A DNA stretch of 10,591 nucleotides from Bacteriovorax sp. (GTDB taxonomy: Bacteria; Bdellovibrionota; Bacteriovoracia; Bacteriovoracales; Bacteriovoracaceae). Positions 1 to 6,581 of the stretch are shown one piece after another. Under the pieces are notes generated by a model, which saw nothing but the letters and a program-made list of their open reading frames with translations, made no database searches and was not told the origin of the DNA. Numbering within the stretch: the first letter of the stretch is position 1; the number at the start of each line of letters is the position of its first letter. The stretch covers positions 1-10,591 of the forward strand of contig JAURXW010000280.1 of assembly GCA_030654205.1 (NCBI GenBank). The letters run 5' to 3'. The position numbers and the translations under genes were made by a program.

Positions 1-682
1 CGGGATTTATTCCAAAATGACCGGCGAAATCATCTGCAACTTTTTTATAATAAGAAAAGTGAGTATTTTTTTGGCGTCTAAACCATCCAATCAATGGTGT
101 CGGAGAAATTGGAGTTGAAATTTCTTTCCAGTCAATTGGCCAAGGATTTGATTGATCATTATTATTAATGGCCACATCTATTTTGTCATTTAAGGCAAAG
201 ATAATTCCATTTTGAATTTGTCCTCTTATTATTTTAATTGGACTTCCAGAAGCAGAGATCAAATCAATAAAGCTTTCATTGTTAGGAAAAAGTGCAGAAT
301 CAAAACTTATAAAATAAGTTTTATAACCAGCATCCTCAGTAAGTTTTGAAAGAGTGGAGAGATGATCGAGATACATTAAGTTTTTGGTATGTGATTCCGG
401 AATAATTCCCACCGAGCGTGCTTCGGGACTTATTTTTTTTAAAGTTTCGCGAGTTAAATCTACTGCACCTCGAAGATCGACGGAGCATAGATTATTAAAT
501 CCTGCTGGATACATATTATGATCGACGGGAGCATACTTATCTTTACTCTCACGAATATCAACGCTCGAATAAAAAGGAATCGGAAGCCCAACTTGCATTT
601 GAGCAATATAGGCATTAATTTTATCCCAACTTTCACATACAAATATATCAAGTTGATCTTTACTGTTTATTTTATATTCCAT
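1..682 (-). CDS. gshA: Glutamate-cysteine ligase, GshA type of Pfam PF08886 (partial, C-terminus beyond left edge)
   Basis: The open frame runs from ATG at 682 to the window edge without a stop, giving 227 codons. The protein resembles the GshA family first described in acidithiobacilli (PF08886), which joins glutamate and cysteine in the first step of glutathione synthesis in the cytoplasm. The recognisable part is the N-terminal substrate-binding segment: VDIR at residues 41-44, KYAPVD at 49-54 and YPAGFNNLC at 58-66, close to the SVDxR...APVD...FPAGFNNLN pattern I recall for this family. Family members are about 430 residues, so roughly half is missing. An AAGG Shine-Dalgarno lies 6 bases before the ATG, and the gene starts 7 bases after the stop of the upstream ATPase gene, so it is probably co-transcribed. 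No frame damage is visible. Family assignment is by remembered motifs, not by a search. Confidence 0.8.
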   Translation of the reverse strand, partial: MEYKINSKDQLDIFVCESWDKINAYIAQMQVGLPIPFYSSVDIRESKDKYAPVDHNMYPAGFNNLCSVDLRGAVDLTRETLKKISPEARSVGIIPESHTKNLMYLDHLSTLSKLTEDAGYKTYFISFDSALFPNNESFIDLISASGSPIKIIRGQIQNGIIFALNDKIDVAINNNDQSNPWPIDWKEISTPISPTPLIGWFRRQKNTHFSYYKKVADDFAGHFGINP

Positions 683-689
683 GATGACC

Positions 690-1745
690 TTATTGCTTAG
701 ATTGAACCAAAAACATTTGAGCTAGTTCTTTAACATGCTCAAGTGGAGAAGGATGATTAATTTCTTGAAACTTTAGTACGTTTGAAAAATTTTTACTAGC
801 GAAGTCTTGAAGATCTTGTTCGCGTCTAGTCATTGAGGCTTTTAATTGGCTCAAAACTTTGTTTTGCCCCGGATCCCACTCATCTAAAAAGGAACTAAGG
901 CACTTATTGATAACCAAAAAATGATCAGCGTGCATAAAATGTGCAGCTTGAATTTTTAAGTCCTGAGCTTCTGCCATTTTTTGTTGTTCAACTGAGGTAA
1001 CTAAAAACCAATTTGAATAACTGGCTTTTTTTAATTCTTCTTGAAACTGGAGTGCATTTAAAAATGAATCTCGACATTTATAAAGTGCTAAAACTGCATC
1101 AATAAATTCGCGTACGAATTCAGCCCCAGTGACAGCTTCTAGATAGCTTAATAATTTTTTTACGCCTGTTGAGACGATCATTGTTATAAAGTTTCGCGTC
1201 TTTCCGCCACCAGTAATACTTTTTCCCAAGTACTCAAAAATTTCGAGAAAAGATTTATCAAAGAAATTTTTAATTTTTTCAGACGACTCCAAGAAATCAA
1301 TAAAATGTTTACCAGGAGGAGTGTCTAGAATAATTGTATCGTACTGGTTTTTTTCCAGTTGAATTTGTACTTCAATAATCGACATAATTTCATTCATTCC
1401 GCCGTAAGGGCGCGAAAGAGTTTTAATAATTGTTGATTCAAATTCAGTATGCAGATTTTTTTCAGCTGCCATTCTTTGCAGCGTGGCCCGTGGAGACATT
1501 AACATCGCATCAAAACTTTTTTCTTTTTCATATCCGAAAAGATCCAAAGTAATTGTGCTAATCGCTCCATCATCATTATCTTTCATATTTAAAATTTGCT
1601 TTAATCTTTTGGCCGGATCAATCGTAATAAGTAAGACCTTTTTACCCAATTGGGCCAAAGCCAGAGCTCTTGCCGTTGCTATAGTTGTTTTACCAACGCC
1701 TCCTGTACCGCAAAATATTTCAACTTTTTTTAAAGGGATTTTCAA
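690..1745 (-). CDS. ArsA/Get3-family P-loop ATPase, variant lacking the signature lysine
   Basis: This is a 351-residue cytoplasmic ATPase of the ArsA/Get3 (PF02374) group. The P-loop is at residues 13-21, GTGGVGKTT. The first lysine of the usual GKGGVGKT motif, which reaches across the dimer to the partner's nucleotide, is replaced by Thr14. A switch I-like DPA follows at 43-45 and a switch II-like DTPPGKH at 141-147. The start is TTG at 1745, chosen because a strong GGAGG lies 7 bases upstream (1757-1753) and no in-frame ATG precedes the P-loop. The TTG overlaps the TGA of the upstream ATPase gene, indicating translational coupling. No arsenite pump, arsR or arsD genes are nearby, so arsenic export is not supported. 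Bacterial pairs of this kind have poorly defined roles. Family confidence is high; function is unknown. Confidence 0.9.
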   Translation of the reverse strand: MKIPLKKVEIFCGTGGVGKTTIATARALALAQLGKKVLLITIDPAKRLKQILNMKDNDDGAISTITLDLFGYEKEKSFDAMLMSPRATLQRMAAEKNLHTEFESTIIKTLSRPYGGMNEIMSIIEVQIQLEKNQYDTIILDTPPGKHFIDFLESSEKIKNFFDKSFLEIFEYLGKSITGGGKTRNFITMIVSTGVKKLLSYLEAVTGAEFVREFIDAVLALYKCRDSFLNALQFQEELKKASYSNWFLVTSVEQQKMAEAQDLKIQAAHFMHADHFLVINKCLSSFLDEWDPGQNKVLSQLKASMTRREQDLQDFASKNFSNVLKFQEINHPSPLEHVKELAQMFLVQSKQ

Positions 1746-2545
1746 ACTAATCCCTCCATTAACAGAGATAAATCAGTGACAATTTTAACAATATTATCCT
1801 GATCAATATAAGGAAGTGTAAAATGTTTTTTAACAATATTTTCTTCTAAAGCAACTTTTTGAGTTAAAAAAGGAGGGAGTAGTTTGAAGTCAACTTTGTT
1901 ATATTCAAAAAATTTTTGAAAACTATTATTAACAACAAGATCACAATGGGCTTCGGTATCTGGAAGATTGTTATCTAACTCGTTTTTCAGATCAAGCGCT
2001 TCGGTGAGCGAGAGTTCTGTCGCCAGCGTAATAACATGAGTTTTTAAATTATTTGGACCTTTTAAAAATGTCTGCATTTTATCGATATCTTTCACAACCA
2101 AGCCGCTGCTAAAAATTTTTTTAAAATTAGAGGTTGATTCAAACATTGTAAGGGCGTGGCCTGAGGCGGGAGAGTCTAATACAATTACTAAACTAGGATC
2201 TTCCTCAAGTTCTGAAATTAAATGTCCTAAAAGAATCATATGGCCTAAGCCAGGAATCATTTGAAAGAGTGATTTGAAAAAGTGAGTCTTCATAATCCAA
2301 GAAGCTATCGTTGTTGAATTAAGTTTTCGACCAATATAAGTTTCCGCACTACTTTCGATACTTATTTGAATAGTAGGTAAGTTTAATTTTTTAATTAATT
2401 CAATTTCTGGAGTTTGATGAAAGCAGTTATATTTTGCATTAATACCTTGCTGTTGAAGATATTTGGTAAACGCCATTGAAATCGTTGTTTTTCCAACGCC
2501 GCCTTTACCGGTAATAATATAAAGTCGGTGATGCACAGATGGCAT
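1742..2545 (-). CDS. ArsA/Get3-family P-loop ATPase, canonical P-loop paralog
   Basis: This is a 267-residue second ArsA-like ATPase. It has the intact deviant Walker A GKGGVGKTT at residues 13-21, with signature Lys14, and a switch II-like DSPASGH at 124-130. The DPA switch I motif of the family is absent: the corresponding segment reads NCFHQTPEIE. A hydrophobic helix region with PGLGHMILLGHL at 98-109 could form a client or partner surface. The frame is also open from TTG at 2551, but I chose ATG at 2545, because the GTAGG ending 9 bases before it is too close to the TTG. The gene follows the beta-barrel gene by 13 bases, and its TGA overlaps the start of the next ATPase. Together the two probably form a heterodimer, by analogy with ArsA halves and Get3 dimers; this is inference. 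Client and function are unknown. Confidence 0.88.
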   Translation of the reverse strand: MPSVHHRLYIITGKGGVGKTTISMAFTKYLQQQGINAKYNCFHQTPEIELIKKLNLPTIQISIESSAETYIGRKLNSTTIASWIMKTHFFKSLFQMIPGLGHMILLGHLISELEEDPSLVIVLDSPASGHALTMFESTSNFKKIFSSGLVVKDIDKMQTFLKGPNNLKTHVITLATELSLTEALDLKNELDNNLPDTEAHCDLVVNNSFQKFFEYNKVDFKLLPPFLTQKVALEENIVKKHFTLPYIDQDNIVKIVTDLSLLMEGLV

Positions 2546-2558
2546 AGTCAATAACCTA

Positions 2559-3242
2559 CTAGTTAAATGTATAAGAGGCGAGGATCAAAAGCTTCATATA
2601 AGAGCCTTCTAGCTTTGCACCGCTATCTTGGCGAACATCAAAGGGGTCATGATAGTGAGCAATGACACCGATCAAGGTATTGCTGTTTAATCGCAATTCC
2701 ACTCCTGCTCCGACGTTTACCCCAAAGACCAATTGTTTGCGCGTTTCAACGGCAATTCCATTTTGCGTATCCGTGACGCTCGGGAGATAAAATCCAAGTC
2801 CGCCCAAGATAAATGGTGAAAAAGCATCCAATTGAAAGCCCTTTCCTTTAATTGCCAGAGCTAGTCCTCTGATGGTTGATTCCCGATTTAGATATGAATG
2901 TTGTGAGTAATGAGCATTAGCGACAAAATCAAATGAGTAACTGGCAGAATAAGTATAATAAAGATCGGGCGTAATCTTATCATTTCCATGACTCGCTAAA
3001 TCTGAGCGAAGAAATGTTTGACCAACACCAAGGCCTATTGAATGTTTGTGAATTGCTCCAGGTATTCTTTCGCTGGAATCTGATTGATCATTGTTGCTGG
3101 CTTTTTGAGCGCTTTTTTCATTTGTTAGTACATGGATATTTGGTTTGACTTGCTTGTCTTCTGAAAAAGCAGGAGTTGAAAAAGAAACACCCGCCATTAA
3201 GACGGGTGTTATGAAAACTATTTTTAAAATTTGATTAAGCAT
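2559..3242 (-). CDS. Small outer-membrane beta-barrel protein (OMP_b-brl-like)
   Basis: This is a 227-residue exported protein. Residues 1 to about 28 form a Sec signal peptide: Lys7, a hydrophobic core and a likely cleavage site after AFS. A polar linker of about 35 residues, rich in Ser, Asn, Gln and Lys, follows. The rest alternates hydrophobic and polar residues as in an eight-stranded barrel, with family-like glycine patterns HSIGLGVG, SPFILGGLGFY and FGVNVGAGVELRLN. The last strand ends LASYTFN, so the terminal aromatic recognised by the Bam machinery is penultimate rather than last. The start ATG at 3242 has AAGG 6 bases upstream. It sits between the PhaR-type regulator (39 bases) and the ATPase pair (13 bases), which suggests a shared envelope role. 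No substrate can be inferred. Confidence 0.8.
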   Translation of the reverse strand: MLNQILKIVFITPVLMAGVSFSTPAFSEDKQVKPNIHVLTNEKSAQKASNNDQSDSSERIPGAIHKHSIGLGVGQTFLRSDLASHGNDKITPDLYYTYSASYSFDFVANAHYSQHSYLNRESTIRGLALAIKGKGFQLDAFSPFILGGLGFYLPSVTDTQNGIAVETRKQLVFGVNVGAGVELRLNSNTLIGVIAHYHDPFDVRQDSGAKLEGSYMKLLILASYTFN

Positions 3243-3281
3243 TAATAACCTTGTTGGTTTCGAGGACTAATGCTTTGAATT

Positions 3282-3653
3282 TTAGTTTAAAGTAGTTGTA
3301 GTTTCAATAGCAGAGTTATTTTCATTTGCCATGAAAGGAGCTGCGACTTCACCATTAAGCTTCTTTTCAAGAGCTTTAATGTGACCTGTAAAAGTTCCTT
3401 CTTCAGAGCGGATAACACGCTTAAGAAGTTCTACGTCACCAACTCTAGTTGATTTTTTCTCTTGATCAAATAAAAGTTGGATTTGAGTGATGTAAGTTAT
3501 GTCATTTTTAGTTTTATTGTCGATAACTTGAATTTCGTTACCTTCGCGAATGATTTGCGCGATCTCTTCAAGAGTCACGTAACAGCTCTGGTGAGTGTCA
3601 TAAAGTTTTCTGTTTTGGTAACGTTTAATGATTCGAATGTCGCTCATGCTCAT
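3282..3653 (-). CDS. PhaR-type regulator with PHB-accumulation DNA-binding domain
   Basis: This is a 123-residue protein, first gene of the minus-strand operon. Residues 5 to about 64 match the N-terminal DNA-binding domain of polyhydroxyalkanoate regulators (PF07879): the core KRYQNRKLYDT is at 10-20, followed by SCYVTLEEIAQIIREG and VIDNKTKNDIT. A second helical segment (about 65-105) resembles the PHB_acc part, and the tail is Thr-rich. PhaR of Cupriavidus is about 180 residues and represses phasin genes, so this version is short. No PHA synthase, phasin or depolymerase gene is in the window, so its target may be this operon or something unrelated to PHA. The ATG at 3653 has AGGGG 7 bases upstream; the in-frame ATG two codons later is too far from it. 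Domain confidence is high, target unknown. Confidence 0.85.
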   Translation of the reverse strand: MSMSDIRIIKRYQNRKLYDTHQSCYVTLEEIAQIIREGNEIQVIDNKTKNDITYITQIQLLFDQEKKSTRVGDVELLKRVIRSEEGTFTGHIKALEKKLNGEVAAPFMANENNSAIETTTTLN

Positions 3654-3672
3654 TTTAATTCCCCTATTTTAA

Positions 3673-3693
3673 AGAGAGACTGTTTAGCTCTCT
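3673..3693 (-). promoter_or_regulatory. Inverted repeat in the leader of the phaR-like gene
   Basis: A perfect 6-bp inverted repeat, AGAGAG and CTCTCT, flanks a 9-base loop. It lies 19 bases before the phaR-like ATG and just upstream of its AGGGG ribosome binding site. It could be an operator, for example for autoregulation, or an RNA hairpin in the leader. Only the symmetry is visible; the function is a guess. Confidence 0.3.
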
Positions 3694-3704
3694 GAATTTT
3701 GCTT

Positions 3705-3730
3705 TTGCGGCAAAATGCCGTAATTTTTTT
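3705..3730 (+). terminator. Terminator-like hairpin with T-tract, plus-strand orientation
   Basis: The core stem is CGGCA/TGCCG (3708-3712 with 3716-3720) around a 3-base AAA loop, extended by a G-T and two A-T pairs, and followed by seven T residues (3724-3730). This has the form of a Rho-independent terminator for plus-strand transcription. No recognised plus-strand gene ends here: the gene to its left is on the minus strand. It could stop antisense or stray transcription, or end an unseen short RNA. It could also be a chance structure in AT-rich DNA. Confidence 0.4.
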
Positions 3731-3949
3731 ATCACATTTTTCTGCCAGATGGCCTGCTTGCGTATTTTTTTCACTTCAGTATTTGATGAATCCCGTCAAT
3801 CTTTGGAAATCATTAAAAAACTGCGTCGAAATCCTTTTAAAACAATGGCTTACGCGGCTTGTTTAAACTTTTGTTGCAACTCTCAGGCGATGCACGCCAT
3901 GAAATAACAATTTTAAATTGATGCTGTCAAACATTTTTCAAAACAATTT

Positions 3950-3978
3950 TTGGTGATTCGTTAAAATATTTTAATAAT
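3950..3978 (+). promoter_or_regulatory. Candidate sigma70-like promoter for the TPR operon
   Basis: TTGGTG (3950-3955) and AATAAT (3973-3978) are separated by 17 bases, a weak -35 with a better -10. The spacer carries a perfect 14-bp palindrome, TTAAAATATTTTAA (3961-3974), which overlaps the first two bases of the -10. The palindrome could be an operator. The leader to the TPR start would be about 130 bases. AT-rich DNA gives such matches often, so support is modest. Confidence 0.3.
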
Positions 3979-4052
3979 GCAATTAAATCAACTATTAGGA
4001 ACAGAGCGTAAAAAAGCCCAGATCATATAAATTTTCAATAATCAGTTAAAGC

Positions 4053-4100
4053 TTTTCGAGGGAAGTTCGAAAAAGAATCAAGAAGAGAGATAATTCTCTT
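4053..4100 (+). promoter_or_regulatory. Two consecutive leader hairpins before the TPR lipoprotein gene
   Basis: The first is a 7-bp stem TTTTCGA/TCGAAAA (4053-4059 with 4067-4073) around a 7-base loop. The second is a 6-bp stem AAGAGA/TCTCTT (4083-4088 with 4095-4100), ending 16 bases before the ATG at 4117. Neither is followed by a real T-tract, so they are not terminators. They might affect ribosome access or mRNA stability. No known riboswitch class was recognised. Confidence 0.25.
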
Positions 4101-4116
4101 TTGCCTTGGATGGCCT

Positions 4117-5967
4117 ATGCGTTTATTAAAGATATCTGTATTCGCAACAATTTTTTCAGTGACTGCTTGTTCGCAGCTTCCTTACGAACATCATACGCTT
4201 GAGATCCAAAAAGCGGCCGATCCGGCAGCCGAGCTTGGTTTTAAAAGCGATATTTTAAAAGACATGGTGGCCAATGCCAAAAATATTGGCGGTCGGGCCT
4301 CAGAGTTTTTGGCCACAGATCTGTTTATTAAAGGCAACGACGCATCAATTCGCGGTGACTATCAAACTGCAAGTCAAATTTTTAGATATGTAGTTGAGTT
4401 ACAACCCCAAGATAATTATTTGAAGAAGAAGCTTTCGATTGAACTAATTCGCATTGGTGAGTTAAAGGAAGCGGAAAAAATTTTAAAAAGTGTTTTTGAT
4501 GAATCCCGTATTAAAGATGATTCGATTGGTTTAATTTTGGCAGGAGTTTATGCGGCCCTTGAAAAGCCTGAGTTGGCGCGAGTGACTTACCAGCAAATTA
4601 TCAACACGACAGCTGACGCAGAAGAAGCCTGTTTATTTTTAGCGAAATCTTACTCCGGTGAAAAAAAATATAATGAAGCACACGCCCTGTTAGGCAAGTG
4701 TGAAAAAAAGAGCAAGGACGATCCTGTTTACTCTTTTTACAGAGGTAAAATTGAGTATGAGCGCGGCCATAAATCTGAAGCCAAAAAGTTTTTTGAAAAA
4801 TCATTAAAAATGGATCACACATATGCTCAAGCTGCTTTAGCCTTGGGTGCCTTTTATGAAGAAAAAGAGGATTTAAAATCTGCTGTTAAATCTTATAAAG
4901 CCTTTTTGGCCGCTGATGGAAATAGTACGAGCGTTCCTGTATTGTCACGTCTTGTAACTGTGCTTTTTTCTATGGATGAAAATAAAGCTGTTATTCCCTA
5001 CGCTGAAACGCTGAGCTCTATTGATAATTCCGATTTAAATTTAAAAGTTCGCTTGGGATTATTGTACTCAGATAATGGACGCTATGAAGAGGCAACAAAT
5101 CTTTTTAAAGAAGTTCTAACCGTTGTGCCGGACTCGGATAAAGTTATTTATTATCTTGGAGCTCTTAATCAGCAAACTAATCACTATCAAGAAGCAATTG
5201 AATTTTTCAAGCGGATTCCTTCGAGTTCTGCACTGTTTGGAGATGCCGGTGTTCAAGTTGGACAAATGCTTGGTAGCATGGCCCGAGAAGAGTACGTTCA
5301 AGGGATAAAAAGTGGCGATGCTCAAAATAAATTCATGAGTTTTACAACTGAGAGAATTAAGGATCACGATGAAACAATTGTAGAATTTAAAATGTTACAA
5401 GCGAGTTTCTTTGAAGACACTTTTCAATACAAAAATGCAATTGGGGTCATGACGGAAGTACAAAACCACAAAAATTTCACTGAATCCCATAGTTACTATC
5501 TGGCTTCAATTATGGAAAAAGATGGGCAATATTTAGAAGCGAGAAAATTGGTTCAGGTTATAATAGATAAAGATCCCAATAATGCTCATGCACTGAATTT
5601 TTTAGGATATTCGTATTTAGAAAAAAATGAACGCTTAGATATCGCATTTAATTATATTTCTAAAGCAGTAAAGTTAAAACCAGAGGATGGATACATTAGA
5701 GATTCTTTGGCGTGGTATTATTTTCAAACCGGAAAATTTCAAGAAGCTTTGGCCGAAGCAAAGAAAGCATTTGAGTTAGTAAAAAGCGATGTTATTATCA
5801 CTAAACATCTAGGGATGATTTATCAGCGCCTCAATTATTTTGATAAGGCCAAAGAGTTTTTAACTGAAGCGCTCAAACAGGCCCATGTGCAAGCAGATAA
5901 AGAGGACGTATTAAAAATATTAAACGATGTAGAACGAATCCGTCTTCCAGCTTCAGAATCAAAATAA
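4117..5967 (+). CDS. Large TPR-repeat lipoprotein
   Basis: This is a 616-residue protein with a lipoprotein signal: Arg2 and Lys5, a hydrophobic core and lipobox V15-T-A-C18. Ser19 after the cysteine (no Asp) fits outer-membrane sorting under the E. coli rule. From about residue 70 on it is nearly all helical TPR repeats, roughly ten. Clear units lie near 72-96, 205-235, 240-262, 315-340 and 345-366, with a final cluster at about 485-600. The C-terminal segment, with ALNFLGYSYLEKNERLD, PEDGYIRDSLAWYYFQTGKF and KHLGMIYQRL, follows a widespread proteobacterial TPR protein whose gene in Pseudomonas lies just upstream of lolB. TPR proteins act as protein-binding scaffolds; the partner is unknown. 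The ATG at 4117 has only a weak GGATGG ahead, but it alone gives the signal peptide. The downstream gene overlaps its 3' end. Confidence 0.88.
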   Translation: MRLLKISVFATIFSVTACSQLPYEHHTLEIQKAADPAAELGFKSDILKDMVANAKNIGGRASEFLATDLFIKGNDASIRGDYQTASQIFRYVVELQPQDNYLKKKLSIELIRIGELKEAEKILKSVFDESRIKDDSIGLILAGVYAALEKPELARVTYQQIINTTADAEEACLFLAKSYSGEKKYNEAHALLGKCEKKSKDDPVYSFYRGKIEYERGHKSEAKKFFEKSLKMDHTYAQAALALGAFYEEKEDLKSAVKSYKAFLAADGNSTSVPVLSRLVTVLFSMDENKAVIPYAETLSSIDNSDLNLKVRLGLLYSDNGRYEEATNLFKEVLTVVPDSDKVIYYLGALNQQTNHYQEAIEFFKRIPSSSALFGDAGVQVGQMLGSMAREEYVQGIKSGDAQNKFMSFTTERIKDHDETIVEFKMLQASFFEDTFQYKNAIGVMTEVQNHKNFTESHSYYLASIMEKDGQYLEARKLVQVIIDKDPNNAHALNFLGYSYLEKNERLDIAFNYISKAVKLKPEDGYIRDSLAWYYFQTGKFQEALAEAKKAFELVKSDVIITKHLGMIYQRLNYFDKAKEFLTEALKQAHVQADKEDVLKILNDVERIRLPASESK

Positions 5968-6581
5968 TTGGTCTCCTTTTATTTGTTTGTTCTTGTACAA
6001 GCATTGGTACTAAGGTCGGTCTAAATAAACAGAGTCCTGCCTATTTGATGTCCAAATTTAATAAAATTTGTTTTGAAGGTTCTGGTAAAGGAAGAATTGA
6101 GTTAGTTGGTTCAAAATATACTTTTGCATATGAATCCCAAATTAATTTACGAAAAAATCTTTTCGAACTGGGCCTTGATTTTCCCATAATTGGTGAAACT
6201 AAAGTAGACCTTAGTTTAAATCCCAAAGAAGTTTCAAAGCAAATAAGTCATTCCCAGTTAGTCGAAGTCCTGCAAGAGCAAGTTGGGGAGCGCACTGACC
6301 GCGATCAAATAATCAAGACTATTGAGGAATTTTTTGTTTTTGCCTCCGACTTTATTCATTATAAGGCGATGGGTGTTTACCCTCCAAATTTTTCAACAAA
6401 TTTTGAAAATGAGCATTTCACTTTAGGTCGGGTGACGCCCCACTATAATTTCCAAGTAGACAATTTTTCAGAAAATGAAAAATATTTTGAACGCACCGTT
6501 TTAAAGATATTTTTAAAGTCTACTTCAACAACCAATCCCATAATGACACTCTTTTTAGTTCCACAGGCATGTGAAAAGTAA
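5958..6581 (+). CDS. Small lipoprotein, possible divergent LolB; start codon non-canonical
   Basis: The frame is open from 5901 to the TAA at 6579-6581. From ATC at 5958 it reads (M)KIIGLLLFVCSCTSIG, a textbook lipoprotein signal with lipobox V-C-S-C (cysteine at residue 13), and gives 207 residues. No ATG, GTG or TTG lies in frame before TTG 6045/ATG 6048, and starting there would discard the signal and has no good ribosome binding site. ATA 5964 and ATT 5967 are other possible starts; they overlap the TAA of the TPR gene (5965-5967), so reinitiation is possible. The mature part begins FEGSGKGRIEL, YTFAYESQ, LDFPIIGETKVDLSL, a pattern like the first strands of LolB, the outer-membrane receptor that takes lipoproteins from LolA. 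Length and position after the TPR gene also fit LolB. The gene itself is well supported; start codon and function are inference. Confidence 0.6.
   Translation: MKIIGLLLFVCSCTSIGTKVGLNKQSPAYLMSKFNKICFEGSGKGRIELVGSKYTFAYESQINLRKNLFELGLDFPIIGETKVDLSLNPKEVSKQISHSQLVEVLQEQVGERTDRDQIIKTIEEFFVFASDFIHYKAMGVYPPNFSTNFENEHFTLGRVTPHYNFQVDNFSENEKYFERTVLKIFLKSTSTTNPIMTLFLVPQACEK

Larger units (their letters stand above)
3654..4116. other. Divergent intergenic region between the phaR-like and TPR genes
   Basis: These 463 bases separate two divergent operons and must hold both promoters. They contain an inverted repeat next to the phaR-like start (3673-3693), a terminator-like hairpin (3705-3730), a 52-codon plus-strand open frame at 3749-3907 without a ribosome binding site, a candidate plus-strand promoter with an AT palindrome (3950-3978), and two small hairpins just before the TPR start. 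On the minus strand a TTGACG (3799-3794) could be a -35 element, but no convincing -10 follows at the right distance. No tRNA-like or rRNA-like sequence was seen. Confidence 0.7.

Noticed and set aside
460..651. Minus-strand open frame of 63 codons
   Set aside because: It is an out-of-frame shadow of the partial gshA gene.
518..700. Plus-strand open frame of 60 codons
   Set aside because: It lies opposite the gshA coding region, which has clear family motifs; it has no recognisable features.
690..2545. Arsenic resistance operon
   Set aside because: ArsA-like ATPases are present, but no arsB, arsD, arsR or arsC genes are, and the P-loop variant and pairing differ from ArsA.
2546..2551. TTG at 2551 as start of the canonical ArsA-like gene
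   Set aside because: The AGG would be only 3 bases from it; ATG 2545 has better spacing and the P-loop is unaffected.
3477..3695. Plus-strand open frame of 72 codons across the start of the phaR-like gene
   Set aside because: It is antisense to a well-conserved DNA-binding domain and its composition follows from that gene.
5955..5970. Programmed frameshift fusing the TPR protein to the small lipoprotein
   Set aside because: No slippery heptamer is visible at the junction, and a fusion would place a lipoprotein signal in the middle of a protein.
6045..6581. Start of the small lipoprotein gene at TTG 6045 or ATG 6048
   Set aside because: It would remove a clear in-frame lipoprotein signal, and no convincing ribosome binding site precedes it.
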